This document shows, one piece after another, positions 9,087 to 17,231 of a stretch of DNA of 64,000 nucleotides (its first letter is position 1; each line of letters starts with the position of its first letter). The notes beneath the pieces were generated by a model, which saw only the letters and a list, made by a program, of their open reading frames with translations, searched no databases and had not been told where the DNA came from. The stretch comes from Pseudobdellovibrionaceae bacterium. GTDB taxonomy: Bacteria; Bdellovibrionota; Bdellovibrionia; Bdellovibrionales; UBA1609. Position numbers and translations under genes: made by a program. The stretch is from contig JABJQG010000041.1 of assembly GCA_018663505.1 (NCBI GenBank), forward strand, positions 1 through 64,000, given 5' to 3'.

Positions 9087-9887
9087 TTAAAACTGATCTA
9101 TAATTTTTTTTAACCTTAGAGGGTGGTTGGTGAATACCCAGTCACAGCCCTCATTAATTTCTCTAATGAGGCTATTCTTAGATTTGATGAAGCCTACACC
9201 GACTTTTTTATTATTACTTTTTAACTTTGATCTCATATCTTTATTAATGAGTAAATAATGTCCTGTAAAACCACCAAGAGAGCTCTTAATAGTTTTTTGG
9301 AAAATCTCCTTTGCATTCAATAGAGAGATGGATAGGAACCCGCTAGAGTTTAAATTCTGAAAGTATTGAAATATATCCGAGTTTAAAGAAATAAGGTGGT
9401 AATCTTCTATGATTTCTAATCTAGACAAAGAGTGGCTAATGATTTTCGCTTTTTCTGTATTAGAGCGATTTGAACCAGGGTTTAAAAAATGTTCATCCTT
9501 CACCTCAATCATTAGGTGAATTTTTTTACCGTAAAGCTCTATGAGTTCATCGAGAGTTAATATTTCAGGAATTTCTTTTCGCAATTCATTAAAATTAAAT
9601 TGTGAAATGATAACCTCAGGTCGATTGAAGACTCTCCCGCAGTTTAGGTCGTGGTGAATCACCGGTACAAGGTTTTTTGTCCATTGAATATCTAGTTCGA
9701 TGCCCCAGATACCGTTTTTTAGGCAGATATCAAAAGCCTCTTTAGTATTTTCTTTAATATTGTTTTGATGATACCCTCGGTGGGCAACAAGTTGAATTAA
9801 TCTATTATTATCAAATTTTTTAGTTTGAGGTATTAGCGAAAAACTAAGGTCTATAATTGACTCTAAAGTATCTTGAATGATGGACAT
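9087..9887 (-). CDS. Glycerophosphodiester phosphodiesterase family protein
   Basis: The 266-residue protein has the GDPD TIM-barrel signatures in order: VAHRGYHQNNIKENT (catalytic His-Arg and Glu), GIELDIQWTKN (metal-binding Glu and Asp), VPVIHHDLN (second catalytic His), MIEVK, and the closing VFTNHPLRLKKII. Family members hydrolyse glycerophosphodiesters to glycerol-3-phosphate and an alcohol. There is no signal peptide, so it is probably cytoplasmic. The length is normal for the family. The gene appears monocistronic and is followed by a two-hairpin repeat in its own orientation. The exact substrate is uncertain. Confidence 0.88.
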   Translation of the reverse strand: MSIIQDTLESIIDLSFSLIPQTKKFDNNRLIQLVAHRGYHQNNIKENTKEAFDICLKNGIWGIELDIQWTKNLVPVIHHDLNCGRVFNRPEVIISQFNFNELRKEIPEILTLDELIELYGKKIHLMIEVKDEHFLNPGSNRSNTEKAKIISHSLSRLEIIEDYHLISLNSDIFQYFQNLNSSGFLSISLLNAKEIFQKTIKSSLGGFTGHYLLINKDMRSKLKSNNKKVGVGFIKSKNSLIREINEGCDWVFTNHPLRLKKIIDQF

Positions 9888-10070
9888 ATTACCTTACAAT
9901 GGTCTTGTTCTTGTTAAATATTCAGCACTATTAAGGACTGGTTTAATCATAATTATTGGCATTGTCTAGAGTATTTATTGTTTGTGAGGGAATTCTTAGT
10001 AAAAATATAGACATAGGAAATAATGATTTCTATATATGTTGAATATATGGAACTAAATTAGGAGAATAAT

Positions 10071-10784
10071 ATGATTGCCCGAACAAAGAGAATACTTGTC
10101 ATTAGCTTATTTTCGCTTTTCAGTGTAAGTGCACTGGCTGCAGGTGGTGGAGGTTCCTCAATAGGTTTCTTTATAGGTACAACAGGCTCTACTCAGACAG
10201 ATATGAATAGCTTGATAGATACACAGAATTCGGGAAGTGATGGTCCTATTTCTGCGGGCAAGTTAACTAGTGCTTATGAATTTTCTGGCCACTGGAGTTA
10301 TCGTTTTTCTAATATAATGGGCTTACATTTTCGTCCCTCATACTTTACGCAAACTACTGATGGAACAGGAACAGCAGGGTCTTATGATTATGGAATTACT
10401 GGTTTTACCCTTTTTCCCATGATGCGGTTATTTTTATTAGAAAATAATTATATTAAATTTTTTACTCAAGTAGGAATAGGTTGGGGATTTGCAAATGGTG
10501 TCATTCAAGAGCCGGGTTTAAAGGTTGAGTTTTCGGGAAATGCATCTGGTTTTATTGGGGGAATTGGGGCTGAGTTTTGTATAGCAACAGTTCACTGCAT
10601 AAATGTAGAAGGAAACTTTAGATACCTACCCATTGAGCGTATGACGGTGGATTCAGCCTCTGGATCTAATGCAGGATCGGGCCTGTCACAATACCTATCA
10701 GGTGAAATTGAGTTAGGCGATCATGATTTAGCGTCCAGTATGTCAGGTATTATGGGTGTTTTAGGTTATACTTATTATTTTTAA
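10071..10784 (+). CDS. Small outer-membrane beta-barrel protein
   Basis: The 237-residue protein has a signal peptide (MIARTKRILVISLFSLFSVSALAA) followed by a Gly/Ser-rich linker. About eight amphipathic strands with aromatic girdle residues follow, and it ends in GYTYYF, the terminal Phe signature recognised by the BAM assembly machinery. TAGGAG lies 7 nt before the ATG. Single Cys residues at the end of the sixth and start of the seventh strand (EFCIATVHCINVE) could form a disulfide. It resembles OmpX/OmpW-sized barrels; the function is unknown. The MBL-fold gene starts 17 bp downstream and may be cotranscribed. Confidence 0.78.
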   Translation: MIARTKRILVISLFSLFSVSALAAGGGGSSIGFFIGTTGSTQTDMNSLIDTQNSGSDGPISAGKLTSAYEFSGHWSYRFSNIMGLHFRPSYFTQTTDGTGTAGSYDYGITGFTLFPMMRLFLLENNYIKFFTQVGIGWGFANGVIQEPGLKVEFSGNASGFIGGIGAEFCIATVHCINVEGNFRYLPIERMTVDSASGSNAGSGLSQYLSGEIELGDHDLASSMSGIMGVLGYTYYF

Positions 10785-10801
10785 GATCAGGATATCGGCG
10801 T

Positions 10802-11779
10802 ATGAAAATTAAATTATGGGGTGTTCGTGGGTCTTTGCCTACACCAATTTTACCTGCAAAGAGTGAACAAAAAATAAAAAATTTGCTACACAAATTTGTA
10901 GGTTTTCAGAAAGAAAATTCATCCTCCGATGTTGATGAGTTTGTAAATTCTCTTCCTAAATACAAAGTATCTGGATTTGGGGGAAACACTGCATGTGTAC
11001 AGGTGAGTAGTGAAAAACAAAATCTAATAATTGATGGTGGGTCGGGGATTCGAAGACTTGGGGAAATATTGGCCTGTGGTCCATGCGGGGCAGGGCAGGG
11101 TGAAGTCCATATATTAATGACTCATTTTCATTGGGATCATTTAATTGGACTTCCTTTTTTTATACCTATTTTTATCCCGGGAAATAAGATCCATATTTAT
11201 AGTGTGCAAGATGACGCTGAAGAGTCTTTTAAAACTTTATTTAAAAAACCTAACTTCCCGGTGCCTTATGAGTATTTAGGAGCTGATATTATTTATCATC
11301 AACTTGAACCTAGAAAGATGGTTGAATTTGAAGATTTAAAAGTGACCCCTTACGAGCTAGACCATCCAGATCCTTGTTGGGGATATAAAATTGAACATAA
11401 TGGCAAGACGTTTTCATATTGTGTTGACTCGGAGGGGACACGAGTAAGTCGTCAAGATTTAGGCTTGGACCTTCCACTCTATCAGAATGTGGACCTTATG
11501 GTTTTTGACGCCCAATACTCTTTTTTAGAAGCTGCAGAACGTGTTGACTGGGGGCATTCTTCGGCTCCCATTGGTTTGGATATTGCTATGCGTGAAGGCG
11601 TCAAAGAGACTCTATTCGTTCACCACGACCCGGCTGCTTCTGATGAGCATATAGCAGAGGTAGAAGAGCAGACTAGAAGCTACTATGAGGCTCAGTTAAA
11701 ATCTGCTGCCAAACAAAATAAAGAAGTGTTTGAGGTGGATTGGCATTTTGCTCAAGAAGGAGAGGAATACGACCTTTGA
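10802..11779 (+). CDS. MBL-fold metallo-hydrolase (cyclic-phosphodiesterase-like)
   Basis: The 325-residue protein opens with MKIKLWGVRGSLPTP and FGGNTACVQV, both typical of the PhnP/RNase Z-like branch of the metallo-beta-lactamase fold. The metal-binding motif reads THFHWDHLIGLPFF, with further ligands in ELDHPDPCWGYKI, the CVDSEG strand and LFVHHDP near the C-terminus. Such enzymes bind two metal ions and usually cleave phosphodiesters, often cyclic ones. No signal peptide is visible, so it is cytoplasmic. A roughly 45-residue insertion (SEQKIKNLLHKFV to NSLPKYKVSG) lies between the first two conserved strands. The substrate is unknown. Confidence 0.85.
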   Translation: MKIKLWGVRGSLPTPILPAKSEQKIKNLLHKFVGFQKENSSSDVDEFVNSLPKYKVSGFGGNTACVQVSSEKQNLIIDGGSGIRRLGEILACGPCGAGQGEVHILMTHFHWDHLIGLPFFIPIFIPGNKIHIYSVQDDAEESFKTLFKKPNFPVPYEYLGADIIYHQLEPRKMVEFEDLKVTPYELDHPDPCWGYKIEHNGKTFSYCVDSEGTRVSRQDLGLDLPLYQNVDLMVFDAQYSFLEAAERVDWGHSSAPIGLDIAMREGVKETLFVHHDPAASDEHIAEVEEQTRSYYEAQLKSAAKQNKEVFEVDWHFAQEGEEYDL

Positions 11780-11923
11780 GGGACGTATTGGTTATTGAAT
11801 TGTTTGGAACACATCAATTGTTTAAAAGTCGAAGGCCGGTCTCTATGGGCTTGTTATTTAACGCATATTGTCCCGCAAATTGGTTAGGTTTATGTTCAGT
11901 GCAATTGAGAGTAGAATGAAATC

Positions 11924-12406
11924 ATGAATATGAGTGTGGAAAAAATTGATGATAAGCTAGAAATATCCTTTTTTGGAGAAATTAGTGAGGACGTGGCTCT
12001 GGAGCCACTAAGTTTTACCGGAATTAATACTGTAGTTTTTGATTTAGAAGGAATTTCTTTGTTAAACTCATGTGGTTTAAGAACTTGGATACTATGGATC
12101 CGAGAGATACCCAGTGAAACGGTTAAGAAATTTAAAAACTGTCCTAGAATTGTTGTAGAACAAATGAATATATTAGAGGGCTTTCTTCCTAAAAACTCTG
12201 TAATAGAATCCTTTTATATTCCCTATTACTGTGATGACTGTGATAAGGAATATAATAAATTAGCCCTAGAAGGGGAAGACTTTGTAGCAGGCTCCATGGA
12301 CTCAAATATGGGAGTTGCTTTAAGTGAAATTCCTGTATGTAAAGAGTGCGGAGAAGAAATGGAATTAGATGTAGTTCCGTTAAGTTACTTTAAGTTTCTA
12401 AAATAA
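11924..12406 (+). CDS. STAS-like domain protein with C-terminal zinc ribbon
   Basis: The first roughly 95 of 160 residues read like a STAS/anti-anti-sigma fold: a predicted strand ending VVFDLEGISLLNSCGLRTW, with the Asn-Ser pair where anti-anti-sigma factors carry the regulatory Ser, followed by a helix. The C-terminal part carries two Cys pairs, CDDC (about residue 105) and CKEC (about 140), which could form a zinc ribbon. STAS proteins bind kinases or transporters in signalling; phosphorylation control is inference. It lies 10 bp upstream of rnr and probably shares its transcript. An alternative start is the ATG two codons later (MSVEKID). Confidence 0.6.
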   Translation: MNMSVEKIDDKLEISFFGEISEDVALEPLSFTGINTVVFDLEGISLLNSCGLRTWILWIREIPSETVKKFKNCPRIVVEQMNILEGFLPKNSVIESFYIPYYCDDCDKEYNKLALEGEDFVAGSMDSNMGVALSEIPVCKECGEEMELDVVPLSYFKFLK

Positions 12407-12416
12407 AGATGTTAAT

Positions 12417-14540
12417 ATGAAAAAAAAAAAAGTAGATGGAAGACAGAAGCGATCTGGTAGAAGGTCTTCTGAGCGAGCCAATGTACAAGCCGGAATAATT
12501 AAAAGACACCCCGATGGGTTTGGATTTTTTATTCCTGACGATTCATCACAAGTAGACGCCTATGTACCTAGAGAATCTATGGCGGGAGTAATGACTGGTG
12601 ACAGAGTTGACGTGGAAATTAAAAAAGAACGTGGTGGAAGCCGGTTTAGAGGTTTTGTAAAAAAAATCACAGCTAGAAAGTTTAAATCAGTTACGGGAAA
12701 AGTGCATTTTATTAACCCAGATACTGTTGCACTTAAAGATGAGAGCTTTACCTGGGGTGAAGATCTTTTTTTAGATAATTTTTCTGAATACCCTGAAATT
12801 CATGAAGACGATTATTTAATCGCAGAAATCACGTCTTACCCGGATTCTAAACCTGGCTTCCGAGGAAATATTACTCAAATCTTAGGAGATATGAACAAGG
12901 CCGACATGGATAATATTCGAGTGCTAAACATGCACCAGATACCCCATGAGTTTTCTAAGCAGTGTATTCAGGAATCTAAAAAATTTCCTAGTGTGGTGGA
13001 TCCAAAAGATTTTAAAGATAGAAAAGATCTGAGGGAGTATAGCTTTATTACCATTGATGGTCCTACAGCTAAAGATTTTGATGATGCCATTTTTGTTGAA
13101 AAACAAAATAATGGTTACAAGCTGTTTGTGGCCATTGCAGATGTAAGTCATTATGTGAAACCTCAAACAGAGCTTGATAATGAAGCTTTACTTAGAGGAA
13201 ACTCTACATACTTTCCCAATTTTGTAGCTCCAATGTTACCAGAAAATATATCAAATGAACTGTGTTCTTTAAAGCCAAATGTAGATCGATTAGCATTTGT
13301 TGCTGAATTATTTTTAGGTTTAGATGGTGAGATTCAACAATCGCAATTTTATGAGGCTGTGATTAAATCTCATGCCAGAGTGACTTATGGTGAAGCTCAG
13401 GAAATATTTGATGGTGGTAAATTAAAACAATTAAAATTTATTGAACCCATGTTATTTCAGGCAAAGGAATTAGCTGAAAAGTTAATGCAAAATAGGTTTG
13501 AAAATGGCTCATTAGATATGGATGTCCCAGAAGTTGTTATTTCTGTGGACCCTCAGGGTGAACCATTAGAGATTCAAAACTCTATTAGGATTTTTGCTCA
13601 TCGGCTTATTGAAGAGTTTATGTTGTTAGCTAATGTAGCTGTGGCTCGTTTTTTCACAAAAAGAGAAATCAATGCCATTTTTAGGGTGCATGATAATCCA
13701 AGAACAGAAGCACTGGATTTATTGAAGGGTTATTTGCATCAGTTTGGCGAGTCATTAAATAATGGAGATGAACCACTACAGAAAACATTAACCAAAGTAT
13801 TACACAAATATAAAGGCGAGGCTCAGTCCTCAATTTTAAGTATTTTAACATTAAGATCAATGAGCCAAGCAGAGTACAGCTCCAATAATATTGGGCATTT
13901 TGGTTTAGCATTTAAAGACTACACACATTTTACCTCACCTATTCGCCGTTATGCTGATCTTGTTGTACACCGATTATTAAAGTCAGCATTAATGCCACAT
14001 AAAGGCTATATGGGTGTACCTAATGATAAGTTACAACATTATGGTACCTTGCTAAGTGCCAATGAACAGCGATCTGTTAAATCTGAGCGACAGATTAATT
14101 CCATAAAAAAAGCTCGTTTTATGAAGCAGTTTGTGGGGCAAGAATTTTCAGGTATGATTAGCTCAGTAACAAAGTTTGGAGTATTTGTTTTATTAAGAAA
14201 GTACGCTGTGGATGGTTTAGTTAAAATTGAATTTTTGGGAAATGACCTTTTTGAGTTTGATTCAGAAAATTTAATTTTAAGAGGGCAAAAGACTGGAAAA
14301 ACATTTGCTATAGGTGATGAACTGAATATAGTTATAGGGGCTGTGGATAGAGAACAAGGCCAAATAGACTTTGTTTTGGATGAGGAAAGCTTAAACAAAT
14401 CCCCAGGGGGTCGAAACAGTGAAACATCAAAGCGGAAGAGTGCTGCCACTGGGGGGGACCCTAAAAAACGCAAGTCGAATAAAAAAGATAGTGGGAGTGT
14501 TCGCAAAAAACGGGTTCGAAAATCTCGCGGAAAGGGCTAA
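12417..14540 (+). CDS. rnr: Ribonuclease R
   Basis: This 707-residue 3'-5' exoribonuclease degrades structured RNA processively. Cold-shock/OB domains come first (KRHPDGFGFFIPDD, about residues 20-150). The RNB catalytic domain follows, with the Asp cluster in DGPTAKDFDDAIFV and conserved HFTSPIRRYADLVVHR. An S1 domain (FSGMISSVTKFGVFV) and a strongly basic tail (KKRKSNKKDSGSVRKKR) complete it; S1 plus basic tail distinguishes RNase R from RNase II. The start codon is followed directly by twelve A residues (12420-12431) encoding four Lys, a slippage-prone tract. The 3' end overlaps ubiB by 122 nt in another frame. Confidence 0.93.
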   Translation: MKKKKVDGRQKRSGRRSSERANVQAGIIKRHPDGFGFFIPDDSSQVDAYVPRESMAGVMTGDRVDVEIKKERGGSRFRGFVKKITARKFKSVTGKVHFINPDTVALKDESFTWGEDLFLDNFSEYPEIHEDDYLIAEITSYPDSKPGFRGNITQILGDMNKADMDNIRVLNMHQIPHEFSKQCIQESKKFPSVVDPKDFKDRKDLREYSFITIDGPTAKDFDDAIFVEKQNNGYKLFVAIADVSHYVKPQTELDNEALLRGNSTYFPNFVAPMLPENISNELCSLKPNVDRLAFVAELFLGLDGEIQQSQFYEAVIKSHARVTYGEAQEIFDGGKLKQLKFIEPMLFQAKELAEKLMQNRFENGSLDMDVPEVVISVDPQGEPLEIQNSIRIFAHRLIEEFMLLANVAVARFFTKREINAIFRVHDNPRTEALDLLKGYLHQFGESLNNGDEPLQKTLTKVLHKYKGEAQSSILSILTLRSMSQAEYSSNNIGHFGLAFKDYTHFTSPIRRYADLVVHRLLKSALMPHKGYMGVPNDKLQHYGTLLSANEQRSVKSERQINSIKKARFMKQFVGQEFSGMISSVTKFGVFVLLRKYAVDGLVKIEFLGNDLFEFDSENLILRGQKTGKTFAIGDELNIVIGAVDREQGQIDFVLDEESLNKSPGGRNSETSKRKSAATGGDPKKRKSNKKDSGSVRKKRVRKSRGKG

Positions 14541-16095
14541 GCTCGGTCGTTATGTTCTAGATAAGTTTACAAGCTCCGGAGTTCAAGACCTTTCAGTTGG
14601 AGAGCGTTTAAGAATTAGCTTTGAAGAGCTTGGTCCCACATTTATTAAATTAGGACAACTGTTAGCAACAAGACCGGATCTGGTTCCACTGAGTGTGGCC
14701 AAAGAATTTCAAAAACTTCATGATCAAGTAAAATCAGTGGATTTTGATAAAGTGGCTCCAGTGATTGAAGCTCATTTTGGATCCAGTTTTGATCAAATTT
14801 TTTTAGATTTTAATAAAGAACCTATTGGGGCAGCAAGTATAGCTCAAGTATATCAAGCTAAGCTGCATACTGGTGAGGACGTTGTAGTTAAGGTTTTACG
14901 TCCGGGAATCGTTGATATTATTTATGATGACTTAAATGTGTTATATGCCCTGGCCGAGCTTATTGAGAAATATATTCCAGAAGCTAGAGTTTTTAACCCA
15001 AGTGGAATTGTTGATGAGTTTTTTAAAACACTAGAACTTGAAACTAACTTTATTGTGGAAGCCAACAACATAAGGCGATTTGAAAAAAACTTTGCAGATA
15101 GAGACAATATTGCCATTCCCAAAGTATATACACAATTTTCAGGCAAAAAAGTTTTAGTCATGGAGAAGCTCAATGGTATTTTAATGAGTCAAGAGAATGC
15201 CTTAGATCAAGAAAACATTGATCCTTCAAAGCTCATTCGCGCAGGTATTGATTGTTACTTTCAAATGGTTTTTAAAGATGGTTTTTTTCATGGAGACATG
15301 CACCCAGGAAATATGTTTGTGCTCCCAGATAACAAACTAGGCTTAATTGATTTTGGTGTTGTTGGCAGATTAAATTCTAAAACTCAATCAGCAATTGCAA
15401 ATATGTTTATGGCACTAGCAACTGAAGACTATGATCGTTTTGCCTACGAGTATGTAGATCTAGCCCCTTATTCAGATAAGGTGGATGTGGATCGACTTTC
15501 CAGGCAAATTAGAGATACTCTGTCGCCCTACCATGGATTGACCCTAGAAAATGTAAATAGCGGAAAGCTATTACTGAACACAACTAATTTAGCAGCACAA
15601 AATGGTCTAAAATTGCCATCAGAGCTTATACTATTTTTTAAGTCCATCATTACGATTGAGGGGATGGGCAGAAGAGTAAAAAAAGACTTTGATGTTTTAG
15701 AGTATGCTATGGAATTCTCCCTTGAGCTTGTACAAAATAAATATGATGGGAAAAAAGTTTTAAAAGATCTTACCATGGTAACAAGAGACGTGCATGGGCT
15801 TGTGTCCGCCGTACCAAGACACTTAAAGCATCTTCTAAGACGATGGAGCTCCCCCAACTATATTGCAAAAATTAAAATTGATGAGCTTTCTGAATTTAAA
15901 AGAGTATTATCAAAATCTGCCAACCTCATTTTTTTAGGAATGATCATTAGTATTATGATTCTCAGTTCCACTATCATCTTCACTTTTACTGAACACACAG
16001 GTTTTGATTTCACAGTTCCAGTAATGGCAGCTTTTGGTTACGGAGCAGCCTTTGTATTAGGAATAGTAGCCTTTATTAACTATATACGTAGATAA
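14419..16095 (+). CDS. ubiB: UbiB/ABC1-family atypical kinase
   Basis: The protein has the ABC1/ADCK signature motifs: FIKLGQLLATRPDLVP (the KxGQ motif), PIGAASIAQVYQAKL (the Ala-rich nucleotide loop), VVVKVLRPG (Lys for ATP), then HGDMHPGNMFV and LIDFGVVG for catalysis and metal binding. Two C-terminal membrane helices anchor it. Family members support ubiquinone or other isoprenoid-lipid pathways as ATPases. The earliest start is GTG 14419; other GTG codons (such as the one encoding V within KKIVGVFAK) lack a ribosome site. The conserved VFAKNGFENLAERAKLGRY stretch already lies inside the end of rnr, so the overlap is a true dual-coding segment unless there is a sequencing error. Confidence 0.87.
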   Translation: MKHQSGRVLPLGGTLKNASRIKKIVGVFAKNGFENLAERAKLGRYVLDKFTSSGVQDLSVGERLRISFEELGPTFIKLGQLLATRPDLVPLSVAKEFQKLHDQVKSVDFDKVAPVIEAHFGSSFDQIFLDFNKEPIGAASIAQVYQAKLHTGEDVVVKVLRPGIVDIIYDDLNVLYALAELIEKYIPEARVFNPSGIVDEFFKTLELETNFIVEANNIRRFEKNFADRDNIAIPKVYTQFSGKKVLVMEKLNGILMSQENALDQENIDPSKLIRAGIDCYFQMVFKDGFFHGDMHPGNMFVLPDNKLGLIDFGVVGRLNSKTQSAIANMFMALATEDYDRFAYEYVDLAPYSDKVDVDRLSRQIRDTLSPYHGLTLENVNSGKLLLNTTNLAAQNGLKLPSELILFFKSIITIEGMGRRVKKDFDVLEYAMEFSLELVQNKYDGKKVLKDLTMVTRDVHGLVSAVPRHLKHLLRRWSSPNYIAKIKIDELSEFKRVLSKSANLIFLGMIISIMILSSTIIFTFTEHTGFDFTVPVMAAFGYGAAFVLGIVAFINYIRR

Positions 16096-16124
16096 AAGGG
16101 GCGGCTTTTCAATTGAAGCGTTTC

Positions 16125-16192
16125 CATCCTGAGAGATCGAGGCTTGCAGCCTCGAGCACCGCAATCTAATGGCATCGTGCCATTAGATCTAT
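16125..16192 (+). repeat. Two-hairpin repeat, copy 2 (3' of ubiB)
   Basis: This copy starts CATCC and ends ATCTAT, with hairpin A CGAGGC/GCCTCG around TTGCA, linker CACCGCAA and hairpin B identical to that of copy 1 (ATCTAATGGCA/TGCCATTAGAT). It lies about 30 bp after ubiB in sense orientation. It differs from copy 1 only at a few loop and linker positions and one indel before hairpin A. Confidence 0.85.
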
Positions 16193-16304
16193 AAAAACTA
16201 AGTGTTATTGTGGGATTGAATTTGATTTTTTCTTTAAATTATTTTGCTACTGCACTAGCAAATATGAAGTCTGTTTGTCAAAACTCAAATTCAAAAGAGA
16301 AAGG

Positions 16305-16826
16305 CTACCTGTCCTTAAGCTCATTCATAGTAAACAATTCTAATTGAGCAAGATTAATTTCCTGTAGTTTTGACGAGGGACCATTGGCACGGTTAATTAC
16401 ACAAAGAACCTGAGAAATAAGAGCCCCTTCGTTACGAAGAGCATTGGTACTTTCCACAACTTGTCCACCAGTGGTAATCACATCTTCAACAACTAATACT
16501 TTTTTACCTTTTATCTCAGTGCCTTCAGAAAACTGACACGTGCCATAGCTTTTTGCTTCTTTACGGATAAAAGCCACTGGTAGACCAGTTTCAAATGAAA
16601 GGGCTGTGGCAATGGGGATACCTCCCATTTCAAGGCCAGCAAGAACTTCCACATCTGCCGGAACAAGTGGCTTTAACTGTTTGGCAATTTCTTGAAGTAA
16701 TTTAGGTTGAGCTTCAAATCGGTATTTATCAAAGTATTCATTGCTGGTAAGGCCGGACCTTAGTTTAAACTCTCCGGTAAGGTGGGCGATGTCATAAACA
16801 GCTTTACAGAGTTCTTTACGGTTCAT
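16305..16826 (-). CDS. pyrE: Orotate phosphoribosyltransferase
   Basis: The enzyme converts orotate and PRPP to orotidine-5'-phosphate in pyrimidine synthesis. The PRPP-binding motif is VLVVEDVITTGGQV, and the preceding RKEAKSYGTCQF loop matches the flexible catalytic loop of PyrE (usually RKxxKxHG). FKLRSGLTSNEYFDK near residue 20 is the orotate-side FxLxSGxxSxxYxD motif. At 173 residues it is of the compact type. AAGGAG precedes the ATG. It sits 21 bp after cutA and is probably cotranscribed with it. The main alternative, another PRTase, is unlikely given the N-terminal motif. Confidence 0.9.
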   Translation of the reverse strand: MNRKELCKAVYDIAHLTGEFKLRSGLTSNEYFDKYRFEAQPKLLQEIAKQLKPLVPADVEVLAGLEMGGIPIATALSFETGLPVAFIRKEAKSYGTCQFSEGTEIKGKKVLVVEDVITTGGQVVESTNALRNEGALISQVLCVINRANGPSSKLQEINLAQLELFTMNELKDR

Positions 16827-16847
16827 AGGTACTCCTTTTCAATTGAG

Positions 16848-17162
16848 TTAAGTAATCTTTGTTTGTTCTTTCACCCAATGAGTGAAAGGCAAGTGTGTGT
16901 TATCCACATTGATTTCAACGATTGCGGGGCAGTCATAGGGGTGAATCTTTAATATCTCTTCCTTAACTTGCTTAAATAATTTTTTATTCGTTTTTAAGAT
17001 AAAATATATTTCACTCTCTTTTTTAATTTTACCTTCCCATTTGTAGATAGAAGTTCCCGCAGGGAAAATGTTTGCACAGGCAATGAGCTTAATTTCTAGC
17101 AGGTGAGAAGCTATGCTTTCTGCGGTTTCCATATTGGGTGCTGTGGAGTAGATAAGAGTCAT
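16848..17162 (-). CDS. cutA: CutA1-type divalent-cation tolerance protein
   Basis: The 104-residue protein has the CutA signatures: LIACANIFPAGTSIYKWEGKI, then ESEIYFILKTNK, then IHPYDCPAIVEINV, ending in a conserved Trp region (FTHWVKEQT). CutA1 forms very stable cytoplasmic trimers of ferredoxin-like fold; a role in copper tolerance is reported for some bacteria but the molecular function is not settled. It follows fusA on the same strand but a terminator lies between them, so it likely starts a cutA-pyrE unit. Confidence 0.92.
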   Translation of the reverse strand: MTLIYSTAPNMETAESIASHLLEIKLIACANIFPAGTSIYKWEGKIKKESEIYFILKTNKKLFKQVKEEILKIHPYDCPAIVEINVDNTHLPFTHWVKEQTKIT

Positions 17163-17182
17163 TGTGTAGTTGCCATTGAGCC

Positions 17183-17211
17183 AAAAAAAAGAGGTCCAAG
17201 GACCCCTTTTC
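17183..17211 (-). terminator. Intrinsic terminator after fusA
   Basis: On the minus strand AAAAGGGGTCC and GGACCTCTTTT pair with one mismatch around a TT loop and run into eight U residues. It lies about 20 bp after the fusA stop and separates fusA from cutA. Confidence 0.75.
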
Positions 17212-17231
17212 TTGTGAATTAATTTTAGAGA

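Noticed and set aside
14451-14457. Assembly frameshift as the cause of the rnr/ubiB overlap
   Set aside because: The RNase R basic tail and the UbiB N-terminus are both plausible in their own frames without any correction, so I report the overlap but keep the error as an alternative.
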